Below, in pieces: positions 54,267 through 64,000 of a stretch of DNA of 64,000 nt (position 1 is the stretch's first letter; each line of letters opens with the position of its first letter). A program made the translations under genes and the position numbers. The notes beneath the pieces are model-generated. The model saw only the letters and a program-made list of their open reading frames with translations. It was not told the origin of the DNA and ran no database searches. Origin of the DNA: Saussurea involucrata (taxonomy: Eukaryota; Streptophyta; Magnoliopsida; Asterales; Asteraceae); the NCBI GenBank assembly GCA_033807775.1, contig CM066321.1:45236850-45300849 (forward strand), given 5' to 3'.

Positions 54267-55874
54267 CAGTCTAGCCCTGCCATACTTACAATAATGTATG
54301 GCTTGTACTTTGGAAGGAATTCGACTATGACACCATCTTGTACGAAGAGCTTCAAAACGTCGTGGACAATAAGAACAAAGCTCTGGCACGAGACAAACAA
54401 GTTGGAGAGGACAAAGCCCTCAAATCCATCATGTTCTCAAGATTTATCAGCTTGGCCATCAGAGCAGCATTAGAAAAGCTGCCATTTCTACAAGAAAGAG
54501 CACATATGCCTACCTGGACAATGTCTTCTTTCAAACCAACCAAGTCAGGCACGTATCCTAACACTCGCAGAGTCCCCAGGAAAATGCTCGATCTGATTCA
54601 CCGAATCATGTCTCCTTAACCTCCTATAGACATGCTGCAACCTCAAGAACCGAGGTGAGATCCCCAACATACTAAGGCTCTGAGCCTCATATGTATGAAT
54701 TATCAGAAGAAGATGAAGGACCAGAGGACAGAGTACCCATAGAGGGGTCTGCCTCAGAGAGATAGAAGGAGGAAGTAGAAAATGAGAACAGAGCACCCTC
54801 AGAGGGGTCTGTCTCAGAGGGAGATGTAGAACCCTCAGAAGGAGGGGCAAAGAGCTCGTCCTCCTCTGAAGAAGGTGAGGAAAGTGAAGAGCTCCCTGTG
54901 TTTTCTAACCCAATAGGAGCTGAGAGTACTGTGAGTTTAGAACAAGATGTTCATGTGAACACACATGTGCGATTTAGGACTCCTACCTCAACTACCAGGG
55001 CAAGCAAATCATCTAGTCATGGTGATCCAGACCATATGACTATTGAAACAGAGGTGCACACCTCGAACCCTAACCAACCTAGACCATCAGAGGCAATTCT
55101 TCATGCCTCTGATATGCACAACGCTGGGGAAGTTAACCTTGATAGTCTTACCCATTCGCCCCAGGGTAATAGGTTAAACACACACGATGATGCCTTTGTG
55201 GCTCATCTATCCAAGGAAGCCTAGCTTAGAAACCTAGGTAACTTCAGATTTACCCGCGAGGATTGTCTAACTCAGGGACAATGGAAAAGCCTAGTTTCAC
55301 AAGGATTGGATTGCCTGGATCGCAATGTCAATTCCCACATTTACTTTACTCTCTCAGATTCTGAGGATGAGGGAGCATTTGTAAACATAACCCCTAGAGA
55401 TGATTCTCCTCTTAGAGAACATCAAGGATCAGGTGGAAGTCCTTCCAGAGGCAACCTCAAATCACCTCTGAAAGAAGGCCTCTCTGAATTCGAGAGAAAC
55501 TTAGAGTCATGTGTTGACCCTAAGATTACCCCTTCTGATCTCATTACAAAGGTGGAGTTCACAGAATTTTGCAAGGAGATAAGAGACTCCTTGAATGAGA
55601 ATAAACTTACGACAACAGGTATTAATGATTAGAGGTCTACAGTGGATGAATCTCTGGAGGGTGAGCTGAAAAATGTAAAGGATCAGTTAGCAGAGACATC
55701 CAGAGATTAGTTGATTTGGAGAAAAAGAGCTCTAATGAATCCCAGAAGCTCCAGTCAGAGATCAAAGCTCTGAAGGATGAACTTTCTAACTACCAGAGGG
55801 AGACTGCCAACAGAGTCATCCAACCTCCTTCTGTAGAACTGTCTGAAGCCAACCTCAACACCATCACAGAGGTA
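54267..55874 (+). pseudogene. Element E third gene, middle part
   Basis: Resumes with DQSSPAILTIMYGLYF, followed by a degraded part and a Ser/Glu-rich acidic linker (EDEGPEDRV, EGSVSEGD). A longer open part begins at 54898 and a second runs 55306-55632. A short coiled-coil stretch (KLQSEIKALKDELSN) then leads into the hAT insertion. Several stops and frame changes are present. It aligns in order, not closely in sequence, with the third gene of C and G. Confidence 0.7.
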
Positions 55875-55882
55875 ATCTCAAA

Positions 55883-56409
55883 TAGGGGTGTGCAAAACCC
55901 GAATAATCCGAACCCGAACTCGAACCGAACTTTAAGTGTTTTTGCAATACCCGAATACCCCGAAATCTGAAAATCTGAAACCCAACTTTTGGGGAAATAT
56001 TTGAGTTCGGGTTAGGTTTGATCTCTGACCACCCGACCCATCCGAAAACCCGAAATAATATAAATATATATTTTAAATGTTATATAAATATATTTATTTA
56101 TCTAATTATCTTTAAAATCGTAAATTATAGTCGGTCGGAATGTTATTAAAATTTTAAACTTATTTTTGGTTTCATTAATCTCTTGTTTGATTGAATTGAT
56201 CCTCAAAATCGATTAAATTTATTATATACTTTTCGTATTATAATACTACCCGAATCAGACCGACATTAACCCGAAACCCGACCAACCCGAACCCGAGCAA
56301 TCCGAAATCCGAAACCTAAAGTTCAGGTCTTGATTTTTATATCCGAAACCCGATCGGGTTTTCGGTTTGTCCACCCGAACCCGCCCGACCAGCCCGATGC
56401 ACACCCCTA
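55883..56409. mobile_element. Non-autonomous hAT element, 527 bp
   Basis: Perfect 12 bp terminal inverted repeats TAGGGGTGTGCA and TGCACACCCCTA, with a perfect 8 bp TSD ATCTCAAA (55875-55882 and 56410-56417). These are hAT signatures. The subterminal parts are dense in CCCGAA/TTCGGG words on both sides; the core is A/T-rich with no ORF. It is inserted in the third gene of E and must rely on a transposase elsewhere. Confidence 0.93.
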
Positions 56410-56417
56410 ATCTCAAA

Positions 56418-58152
56418 GTCTATATCTGCTGCTTTTGCCAATCTACCAACACCTTCTACAGAGCCAACTCCTGCTCCTGCTTCTACCTCTGCACGTCCAG
56501 ACAATCTGCCAATTACTAGAGGTTACATGGGAGCCTTTAGAAAATAGGTCCTAACCAGAATGATGACAATATCAGCCAAGTTCGTGGCCAAGGCACAAGC
56601 AACAGAGAAACATGTGCAGACCTCCCTTGATACTCACACTGTCAACATCAAAGATCAAGTAGATGAGGTCAGAGCTGTTGCGACAGAGCTGGAAGACACA
56701 ATGAAGGATGCTGCTAAAATTTTTGATGACCTCATCTGTGTCATAGCTTCCAGAAAGACAACTGCCGCTGATGATCCATTCAAAAGAGCATTCAAGAAGC
56801 AGAAGTTTGTTGTCGACAATGAGACTGATTCAGATATTGATGATTCTGACTTGTCGGGACAACAAAAGGGGGAAAATGATGAGGCTGACTATAAGGTTGA
56901 TTACACATTCACGGTAAAACCCTCGAAACAAATGATGCATAAACCTCAACCTTAACAGAACCCATAGCAGAAACCATTATCCTTGATACACCAAACACCT
57001 CACCCATAAGAAATGAACCAGAGAGGCCAAACCAAGCCTCTGCTGAAAAAAACCTTAACCAACCCTAACCAAACCTTGATACCACCACGATCGTCCGTGA
57101 CTCATACCAGAATGAAACTGCAAAAACCATGGAGATCTTGACAGAAGAAGATAAAGCCGAGAAAGAAAAGGCTGAGAAAGAGAAAGAGAAAGATGACAGA
57201 GGTAAGGGAAAATGACTGAAGAGCGTGACCCATATCAGATAATACCAGAAGTTCTCTCTGCCATCAATGCTAAAATCCACACAGAGCCCAACACTGAAAC
57301 TGTTCTAGAGGCACAAACACAAATACCACCCGAACGACTAGCACCAGAGAGCTCCACACGCCAAGAACATCCACCATTTTTGGAAAAGGTATTTCATTAT
57401 CTCTATTCTGACAGAGATCTCATCCAACAGGACTCAGTACCCATCAACCCAAGGCTATACCCCAAAAGAGCCCATAAGTTGGATAATGCAAGAAGAAGAT
57501 TAATCACAGAGAAGACCAACATTGGTGGAAGTGTCTATCAAGAACTTGGCATCATAAATATCCAATGTATCAACCACATAACATTTGCCTACAACAAGGT
57601 ACTCTACCATGAATACATTGTCTAAAAGGCTGACAACCAGATGCATGTGTTCAATGACAATGATCTGGTACTCATCAATCCCTATGATCTGCTACAACTA
57701 CATGCCTACTGCGTAAATTTCTCAGATCGACGCAAGACAGCCAGAACTACAAGATACGAAGTTAAACTGACTATGGAGGAACATGTGAACCTCATAACCC
57801 AGTTAGACTTTCAGTATGGCATCACTTTTGAATTGGAGAAGTTGAGCATTGGTCCCCTAAATGAAAGCATTGAGGGACTCGAACACTATCCCTCTGGATC
57901 TCTGGTAGCTGAACCTGAAGCCTTTATTGTACGTCATAAGTGAATCTAGAAAGCCATCCGTTCATCAGAAGTGCCCAAGTACTCTACTCAATCTCTGAAG
58001 TACTTGAGGAAATTGTAAAAGGTCGTGTTGCAAGCTCGAAATGCCCAGATCAAATCATCAGAAGCTACCTCAAGAACATAGATCTTACCCTAGAGATTAG
58101 GGGATTAATCATGAAATTTGATAGAATTCTTAGAGGCAACTTTTATGATTAG
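56418..58152 (+). pseudogene. Element E third gene, C-terminal part
   Basis: Fragments: a helical ISAKFVAKAQATEKHVQ region, an acidic DSDIDDSDLSG linker, a Lys/Glu-rich part (57130-57210), and a C-terminal domain from about 57210. The last contains VFHYLYSDRDLIQ, NPYDLLQLHAYC and a closing KFDRILRGNFYD. These parallel QVYSYLYRQH, NPYDLPDLLQ and the end of the gene in G. Stops lie at about 56955, 57625 and 57941, with a frame change before the last 70 codons. Confidence 0.7.
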
Positions 58153-58296
58153 ATTTACTATCTTTTTGTACTGCAATGTAACTTATCTTTAAAAGAAGTA
58201 AATGCTTTTACAGAGGATGTTTTTCTCCTCTTTGTCTTTATTTAGCTTATTTCTGTAGTATAGCAAAATTTGTATTTTCAATACTTTGGGGGAGAT
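58153..58296 (+). other. Element E 3' untranslated region and polypurine tract
   Basis: A short A/T-rich stretch ends in TTTGGGGGAGAT, directly before the LTR. Confidence 0.8.
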
Positions 58297-58942
58297 TGTT
58301 ACCCCCAAGTATGTCCATGTAAAAGTATTGAAAATATCACAAGTCTGAAGACATCAGAGATAGCCTAGAAGACTTAGCAGAAGATCAACAGAAGAACATC
58401 AGAGACCAAACGTTAGAGACCAAGACCATTAGAAGACCATCAGAGCTCTGGCAAATGATCTCTGATGACCAAGACCTCTGTGAAGCCGAAGACTCGTAGA
58501 AATTCTCTAAGTGTTAGATTAGTGTTTACACTTTCCACGTCAGCCCTAAAGGACAACGACATATTTTCCACGTGTCATTCTAGTGTTTGATAGTACACTG
58601 ATTTACAGTTTATCGGGCTATAAATAGTGAGTAGTTGAGCACAGAATTGTAAGAATTTCTGCAAGATCACACTCACTACACATTCCATTCCACGATCATT
58701 TGTACGATTGTAGCCTGAGAGAATTCAGAAGATTACACACACACTTAGGTGTTCTTGGTGTTCTTCTTATTTAATATACGAGTAGTTTGTTTATTATTCA
58801 TATCTTGTTCACTGTTCTAGTATATTATTATTCTCTTATTGTTCTTGCTTAAACAAGCACTCATTATCAAATAGTATTATTATGCTTCCGCTATCTTTGA
58901 TATATATGTTTGAATGAGACAAGGTGAATCTGGGAACCAACA
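58297..58942 (+). repeat. Element E 3' LTR
   Basis: 646 bp, TGTTACCCCC to GGGAACCAACA, with CACGTG near 58570 and TATAAATA at 58619-58626. The end sequence is shared with element G, which places E and G in one clade. Confidence 0.92.
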
Positions 58943-59409
58943 TATATCTTTGAGATCCTTTGAGAGTTTAAGACACATGGTATAACTGTCCCAACTTTCA
59001 GGAAGACAATCCAAGAATTTTGTCATGGTCTTAGAATTAGAGTAGGTCCTACCAACTGTTCTTAAATCAATTAATAAGAAGTTAAAGCATTGGTGTACCT
59101 CAGATAAAGATTAATTCTTACCACAAATGAAACTTTCGTATTGTCTTACCAGATTTATCTTTCTGGATTCTTGTACTTTAGATGTACTTTTATATTGAAC
59201 ACAGATTGTGTCCCACATGGCTTTAGACGTTTTGAGGTTCATTACAGAATGATAGACCTCATAAGGTAGAGCCATAGATATCACTAATCTAGCTTTGGTA
59301 TCAATGGCAACTTTCTTCTTGTGTTCATCAGTCCATTGAGAGAGTTATTTAAGAATCTCTGTTCAGGTATGGAATGAGAGGTAGTAGTGGCTGGAACTAC
59401 AGCATGTAT
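58943..59409 (-). pseudogene. Element F gag fragment
   Basis: A minus-strand frame reads QWTDEHKKKVAIDTKARL, VYHSVMNLKTSKAMWDTI, RKINLVRQYESFICGKN, stop, SLSEVHQ and CLPESWDSYTMCLKLSKDL. This is the capsid region of a gag close to A and B. E is inserted at its left and G at its right, so only about 155 codons survive here. It is the outermost host layer in the window. Confidence 0.88.
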
Positions 59410-60430
59410 TGTTGGTTCCCGTTTTTCTTTAAACAAGATTATCAGATCTATTAGTTCGAGTTTATGTTTGATGCGGAAGCGTATTTGAAGAACTAACAGA
59501 TATGTTTGATAGATTTAGAACACAATATAAATAAACAGTGAACAGGAAATAATATCTCAAAGTTTACTGAATATATATATATCAAGAACAGATTTAAGAA
59601 CAGTGAGTATGCAAAGCTTTAAACAGATATGACTCTAAATGTGCATAAGCTATGTGTTCTTGATGTTCGATTTGAAGTGTTCTTGTTTTTCTGTTAGGAA
59701 GAACTCAACATGAGTCTTCCTTATATACTACTCTTTGAAGACTATGAAGTAGGTCACTGTTCCTTTTATGGCATGAATAGTGAACTGGATGGTGTGAACA
59801 GTGGACTGGATGGTGTGAGCAGTTGTTTGAGCCATGCGCATTTAATGGAGCAGATGTACTATTGGTAAATGCATTAAATGGCATAGACGTCTATTTTGTA
59901 CCATGTCCTATTGAGTCCACTCAGAGCTTGACACGTGTTTTGACAGTACTTTTCCATGCAAGTTGATGAACAGGTCTTGGAACAGTAGCAAGATATTTAT
60001 AAATATCTTCAAGTCTCAGTGAGGACCACAGAGGCTCTGTAATGTGTTTACAGAGGTTCTGCGGTCTGGTTCCTCTGTAAAGTAGTCTTCACCGGATTCC
60101 GAGTCTTTGGTTGTTTACTTCTGCAGAGCTTCTGTCACGGGTGGCAGAGGTTCTGTGGCTCGGTCCTCTATGAGAAGTCTTCTTGGTTCCTTGTCTTCTG
60201 ATGTTGTCCGCATAGGCTCTGTTATTGGTAACAGAGGTTCTGCGGTCTTAGTCTTCTGAAAGCGTCCTTCTGTTGTTTCTTAGGTCTGATCACTTTTGAT
60301 CAAACTTCCTTTGATTTTTCTGAGATGCCCGGCAGAGCTTCTGTTGCACTCAGCAGAGCTTATGTGGAAGTTCTTCTGTACTTGGCCATTTTTCAATACT
60401 TCTAATATTTCAGAATATTGGAGCTAACAA
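59410..60430 (-). repeat. Element G 3' LTR
   Basis: 1,021 bp, TGTTGGTTCCC to GGAGCTAACA on +. A TATATAA box lies in the minus direction (complement of 59721-59727). At least eight CAGAGGTTCTG/CAGAGGCTCTG-type words lie between 60020 and 60365. Confidence 0.92.
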
Positions 60431-60611
60431 TCTCCCCCTAAGTATTGAAAAATAAAAGGTTTAATTTATGCATTTTAACCTAAGTAAAGAAGAGGTTAAA
60501 CAATACCTCCGAAGATTATTTCTTTCATTTGGAATTTATGCCAGAGGCATTTACATTTGAGTATATTTAATGAACATAAATAAATGTTTGACAGAGGTTC
60601 TTTGAAGAGAC
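60431..60611 (-). other. Element G 3' untranslated region and polypurine tract
   Basis: The complement of ACTTAGGGGGAGAT is at the LTR edge. The rest is A/T-rich with no gene. Confidence 0.75.
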
Positions 60612-63600
60612 TCAGATTTTTGCATTTGGGAAGTCGTCGAATTTTCTGTTGTCTTTTCCCACTTCCTTGAGTTCTTCATAGAATTTGAGGCAGAGATTTC
60701 TTAAGCCTAGAGTAGCATCAATATCTTTGATCATCATTTGAGCAGATTCTTCGTCCATAAGCTCTGTTGCTTTGTTCTCCTCTAGTATTTTTCTGAACAT
60801 GTTCAGAGTACGAGTTGTGTACTTCTGACAGTCCATTGTCACAAACAGTTTAAGTTGATCAGCAGGATTCTTGAATACTAACCCGTACCTTGGAGTTTTG
60901 ATGATTGAATTGGGTATGGCATTGGGTGGGCAGAAATCCTCTGGTGGTCTGATACTTAGAGTAGTTATGCCCAGATCGATGGCTAGTTGAATGTCGAGCA
61001 TGCTGTAGATTAGGAGCTTTTCACGCATCGCCTTTCTGAGAACTCGATAGGACCTTTTGTGGCAGTCGTCATTGAAGTTGTCTTTAGTCTATTGCAGAAG
61101 GTCAGGTAAGTCATAGGGATTGAGGTTTCGGATATCAGCATCAGAGAATTGATTCTCTGATCTGTCAGACCTTTTGACTTTCCAGATTGTATACACCGTA
61201 TGAGGATAGGTTCTCATTTTGGAGTATTTGCAATAGATTACCTTCTTTATATCGTGAATGGAGTAAACTTGATTGACTGGTTTTGACTTTGTAGAGGTGA
61301 AGATTGCATCGAATTCCTCTCTTAGCTTCTGATCTCGGACATGGGCTGGCAGATCGCTCTGGAAGTGCTGTCTGTAGAGATAACTGTAGACTTGTTCTTC
61401 CATTTGTTCAATGGTTGAAGTAGATCTTGGAATTGGTCTCCTTAGCTCATCCATCTTTCGAGTGATGTCTGCTACTCTACCTTCTGTTACCTTAGCTGTG
61501 GGATTCAGGGATGGGTTTTCTGACAGAGGATTCAAGTTGAATGCCCATTCTTCCTCTTCGGGTTTAGGAGTGACGAAGGCATTAAATGCACCTTTCATCA
61601 ATTTCTCTGTAGCAACTGGCATCTTCTTCTTTGGCTCTTCTTCTGTCATTATTCCCTTGCCTTTATCTTTTGGCTTTGAGGTTTCAGATATTGGGTTTTG
61701 GATTTGTGTGGGTGGAACCTCTGTTGATTTGACAGTTGGAGGTTCTGTTGGTTTTGGGGTTGGATGCTCTGATGTTTTGGTTGTTGCCTCTAAAGGTTTT
61801 GATACTTCGGGTTGAGAGAACTCTGTTGGTGAAGAATTTTCGGGTTTTGGAGGTGGGATGTCAAAACGCTTTGCTGATTGAAAAGCCGATACAAATTCCA
61901 TTCTGCGAAGAATGAATTCTGCAGTGCGTTTTGGTCTTTTGGGTTTTCGAGCTATGGATTTTACTCTTGTTTTGCGCATGATTGGTTGTGAGGTTGGTGT
62001 TGGTTCTTTGGGTGAGGGTGGAGTTTGTTCTGAGGATGAGGATGCAAGATTGATTACCTTAGGTTCTGTGGTTGGTGCATCCTCTGGTGAGATAGAGGTG
62101 TTTTGCCTCTGTTGTTTTCCCTTCTGGGTTTCTGTCGTAGAGGGTTCTGCAGTTTTCTCTGTAGTTTTTGCAGAAGCAGCCTCCGTTGTTTCCTTTGTTT
62201 TCTCCCCCTCAGGATGACCAGATGCTCCATCATCAGGATCATCCTGCCTTCTTTTAGCAGCAACTTCTGTTCTGCAGATGTCTTGAGCTGCTTGCCTTGC
62301 TGCATTTTTCTTCATTGTTTCAAAGTAGATTGCGATCGAAGTTTTGAAGGCTTTGGTCGCACTTTTCTCGAACTCTGCAGCGGTTGTTTTGGCAATGTTA
62401 GTGGCAGAGGCGATGGCAGCAGTAGCAGAAGTTTCTGTAGTTGACTTCATTTCTTCAAGGGTTGTTTTAACCTCTGTGGATAAGGTATCCACTTTGGTAT
62501 TTAATCCCGTAAGCGCGTTTGAAGTTGAATCTGTAAAAATCGTGAATGAGCTTTGCAACTCATTCAATGTTTGAGTTACAGAGGTTACAAAGGCTTGGAA
62601 CTCATCCTTCGTAACATGTTCCTCTTGGGTAACCTCTGGAGGAACAACTCCTTCTCCAGAGTGAGTCCCTGTTCCTGGGACACCTTCGTTCACCCATGTT
62701 TGTACGTTGGGGGTGGAAGGATTTCCATCTGATCCTCGAGAAGAAACCTGAGTTTCAGTCTCTACAGAAGTTCTGTGAAGAACATTGTCCAAATCCACTC
62801 CAGAGGTGGGTATCGGAATATTCTTCTGTTGACTCGGAGACTTGTCTAGAGTCTCTTCCTCATGGTGCTCTCTACTTCTCTCTGAAAGAAGTTTTAGCCC
62901 TATATTGTGCGTGTCAGAGGAAACGAATTCCTCTGTAGGGTGTTCTCGTGTGATCTGGGGCGATGGATCATGAACTATAGGTGAGTCTCTTTGAGGAGAC
63001 TCCCTAGGAATGGATTCCACGGTTTCTGTGGGCACAGAGGTTGAAAGAGTAACCTCTGGCTGGATGGGTTGGGTTAGGATCGAGCTGTGCTGCTCTTTTT
63101 CAATAACTACTTCTGCAGCTAGACCTGCAGAGTTAGAAATGTGGGTTGCACTGGGAGGGGGTGAGGGATGTGGGCCTTCTTCATCTTCAGCATCTTTTCT
63201 TTTCTCAATTTCTTTTCCTCCAGACGTTTCTACCCTATCCTCTAACCTATTTTCAGTAACTTTACCTATTTGGACCTCTTCTTCTGCAGTCCCTTGTCTT
63301 GGCAGAAGTGTATCACGACCCTCTGTAATTATTTGGGTTTGCAGAGGTGAAGGTTGAGGTTGTGATTTAGGTTGTTCTTCTTCGATTCCCTCTGAAATTG
63401 ATTGCAGAGGAGAAGATGGTTTCTTCTTCTTTGATTTCCTCTTCTTTGGTTTTGGTGCTCCCTCCTCTGTAGATTTTGACTTTCTTTTTCTTTTGGAAGA
63501 GGGAGGGGCAGAGGGACCTTGGATTTGTGGTGGAGATGAGGGTTCTGTGGGATGTTCAGTGGGTGGAGAAGATGGTTCTGCAGAAGTTTGTTGGATAGCA

Positions 63601-64000
63601 GAAGCAGAGGCAAGTTGTTCCTCTGTAGGGGTCTTGGTTTTCTTTCCCTTTTTCTTCTTCTTCTCTTTAGATCCCTCAGATGACTTCCTTTTTGAAGAAT
63701 AGAGGTCTTTCCTTATATCTCTGAAGTTCTTCTGGTTGGCCTTGTGTTTAGCCAACTTTATCTTCCATTCTTCTTCTGTAAGTCTCTCTACTACATTACC
63801 TCCTATGGGCATTCCTATACGCGGGGGTGTTACAGAACTGGGTTCAGGAGTTCTGTAAACGCGTGTGTACTCACTAACTAGTTCTTCATCACTAACATAA
63901 CCTAACATTACCTTTGATAGTGGCCTGATGTGTGGGTAGCCATCCTCATGTTCTGTAGGGGTGTTCTTGGACATAGGAAATTGCTTAGGTTTGGGACCAT
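60612..64000 (-). pseudogene. Element G third gene, partial, one internal stop
   Basis: The frame is open from the window edge to 61091, over 960 codons, then TAG at 61089-61091 (Trp TGG in C), then open again to the stop at 60612. It contains the end of the N-terminal domain (GYVSDEELVSEYTRVYRTPEP), a KKKKGKK basic patch, KRKRKSKS, a long Pro/Glu/Ser/Thr linker and a helical region of Thr/Ala repeats. It also has an EKGKGIMTEEEPKKK-like basic tail and the C-terminal domain (VYSYLYRQHFQSD, VIYCKYS, KRSDRSENQFSDADIRNL, NPYDLPDLL). It ends DDFPNAKI. It is the best-preserved third gene of the C/E/G clade here. Confidence 0.85.

Larger units (their letters stand above)
869..58942 (+). mobile_element. 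Element E: old Sirevirus-like copia element, 3' part, heavily invaded
   Basis: E supplies the + strand pieces that remain when younger insertions are removed: RT/RNase H (869-2252), a spacer with a promoter-like block (2253-3276), a third gene (3277-3313, 6389-6901, 54262-58152), a polypurine tract and a 3' LTR (58297-58942). Its 5' half lies left of the window. It is interrupted by H, solo LTR 1, element C and a hAT element. Beyond its 3' LTR the sequence is gag of element F on the minus strand, so E itself sits inside F. Multiple stops and frameshifts mark it as one of the oldest layers. Confidence 0.85.
59410..64000 (-). mobile_element. Element G: Sirevirus-like copia element, 3' end only
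   Basis: Left part of a minus-strand element: 3' LTR (59410-60430), polypurine tract and third gene running out of the window. It is related to C and E by third gene, polypurine tract and LTR ends. It sits in the gag of F; the left TSD would be TGTAT (59405-59409). Confidence 0.9.

Noticed and set aside
61411..63702. Plus-strand ORFs opposite the third gene of G
   Set aside because: Gly/Val/Ser-rich mirrors of the Pro/Glu/Thr-rich linker.

Overview
The window looks like plant nuclear heterochromatin. Every coding region I can recognise belongs to a transposable element, and I found no host gene, tRNA or rRNA. Nearly all of it is Ty1/copia LTR retrotransposons of the Sirevirus/SIRE type: tRNA-Met primer site, long gag with a coiled-coil tail, pol in the order protease, integrase, reverse transcriptase, RNase H, and a third large gene after pol. 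The third-gene domain and the terminal sequences suggest a eudicot, probably Asteraceae. The family-level placement is inference.

The layout is a nest read from target-site duplications (TSDs). F (-, a gag fragment, 58943-59409) is oldest. E (+, 869-58942) is inserted in F, and G (-, 59410 to the window end) is inserted beside it. Inside E lie the end of an A/B-family LTR (H, 1-868), a Ty3/gypsy-like solo LTR (3314-6388), C (-, 6902-54261) and a small hAT element (55883-56409). Inside C lie D (+, 6990-11301, in C's 3' LTR), a second solo LTR (18034-20809) and A (+, 24365-50360). Inside A lies B (-, 34248-47218), of the same family as A. The deepest path is F>E>C>A>B.

A and B (about 13 kb each) are young. 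B has an uninterrupted pol of 1,090 codons. C, E, F and G carry progressively more stops and frameshifts. C, E and G form one clade, rich in CAGAGG/CCTCTG. A, B and H form another, rich in CGCTGA/TCAGCG.

Two systems stand out. First, the third gene in A, B, C and E is preceded by a promoter-like block (ACGT or G-box, CCAAT, TATA). In A and B it is also split by a 128-136 nt GT-AG intron candidate, as if it were a separately transcribed, spliced gene. Second, D is a 4.3 kb non-autonomous element with no pol. It encodes a coiled-coil protein resembling only the tail of a Sirevirus gag. Its leader carries eleven exact-period 31 bp units that can each fold as a hairpin, and its 3' UTR carries four 44 bp units whose hairpin stems show compensatory base changes.
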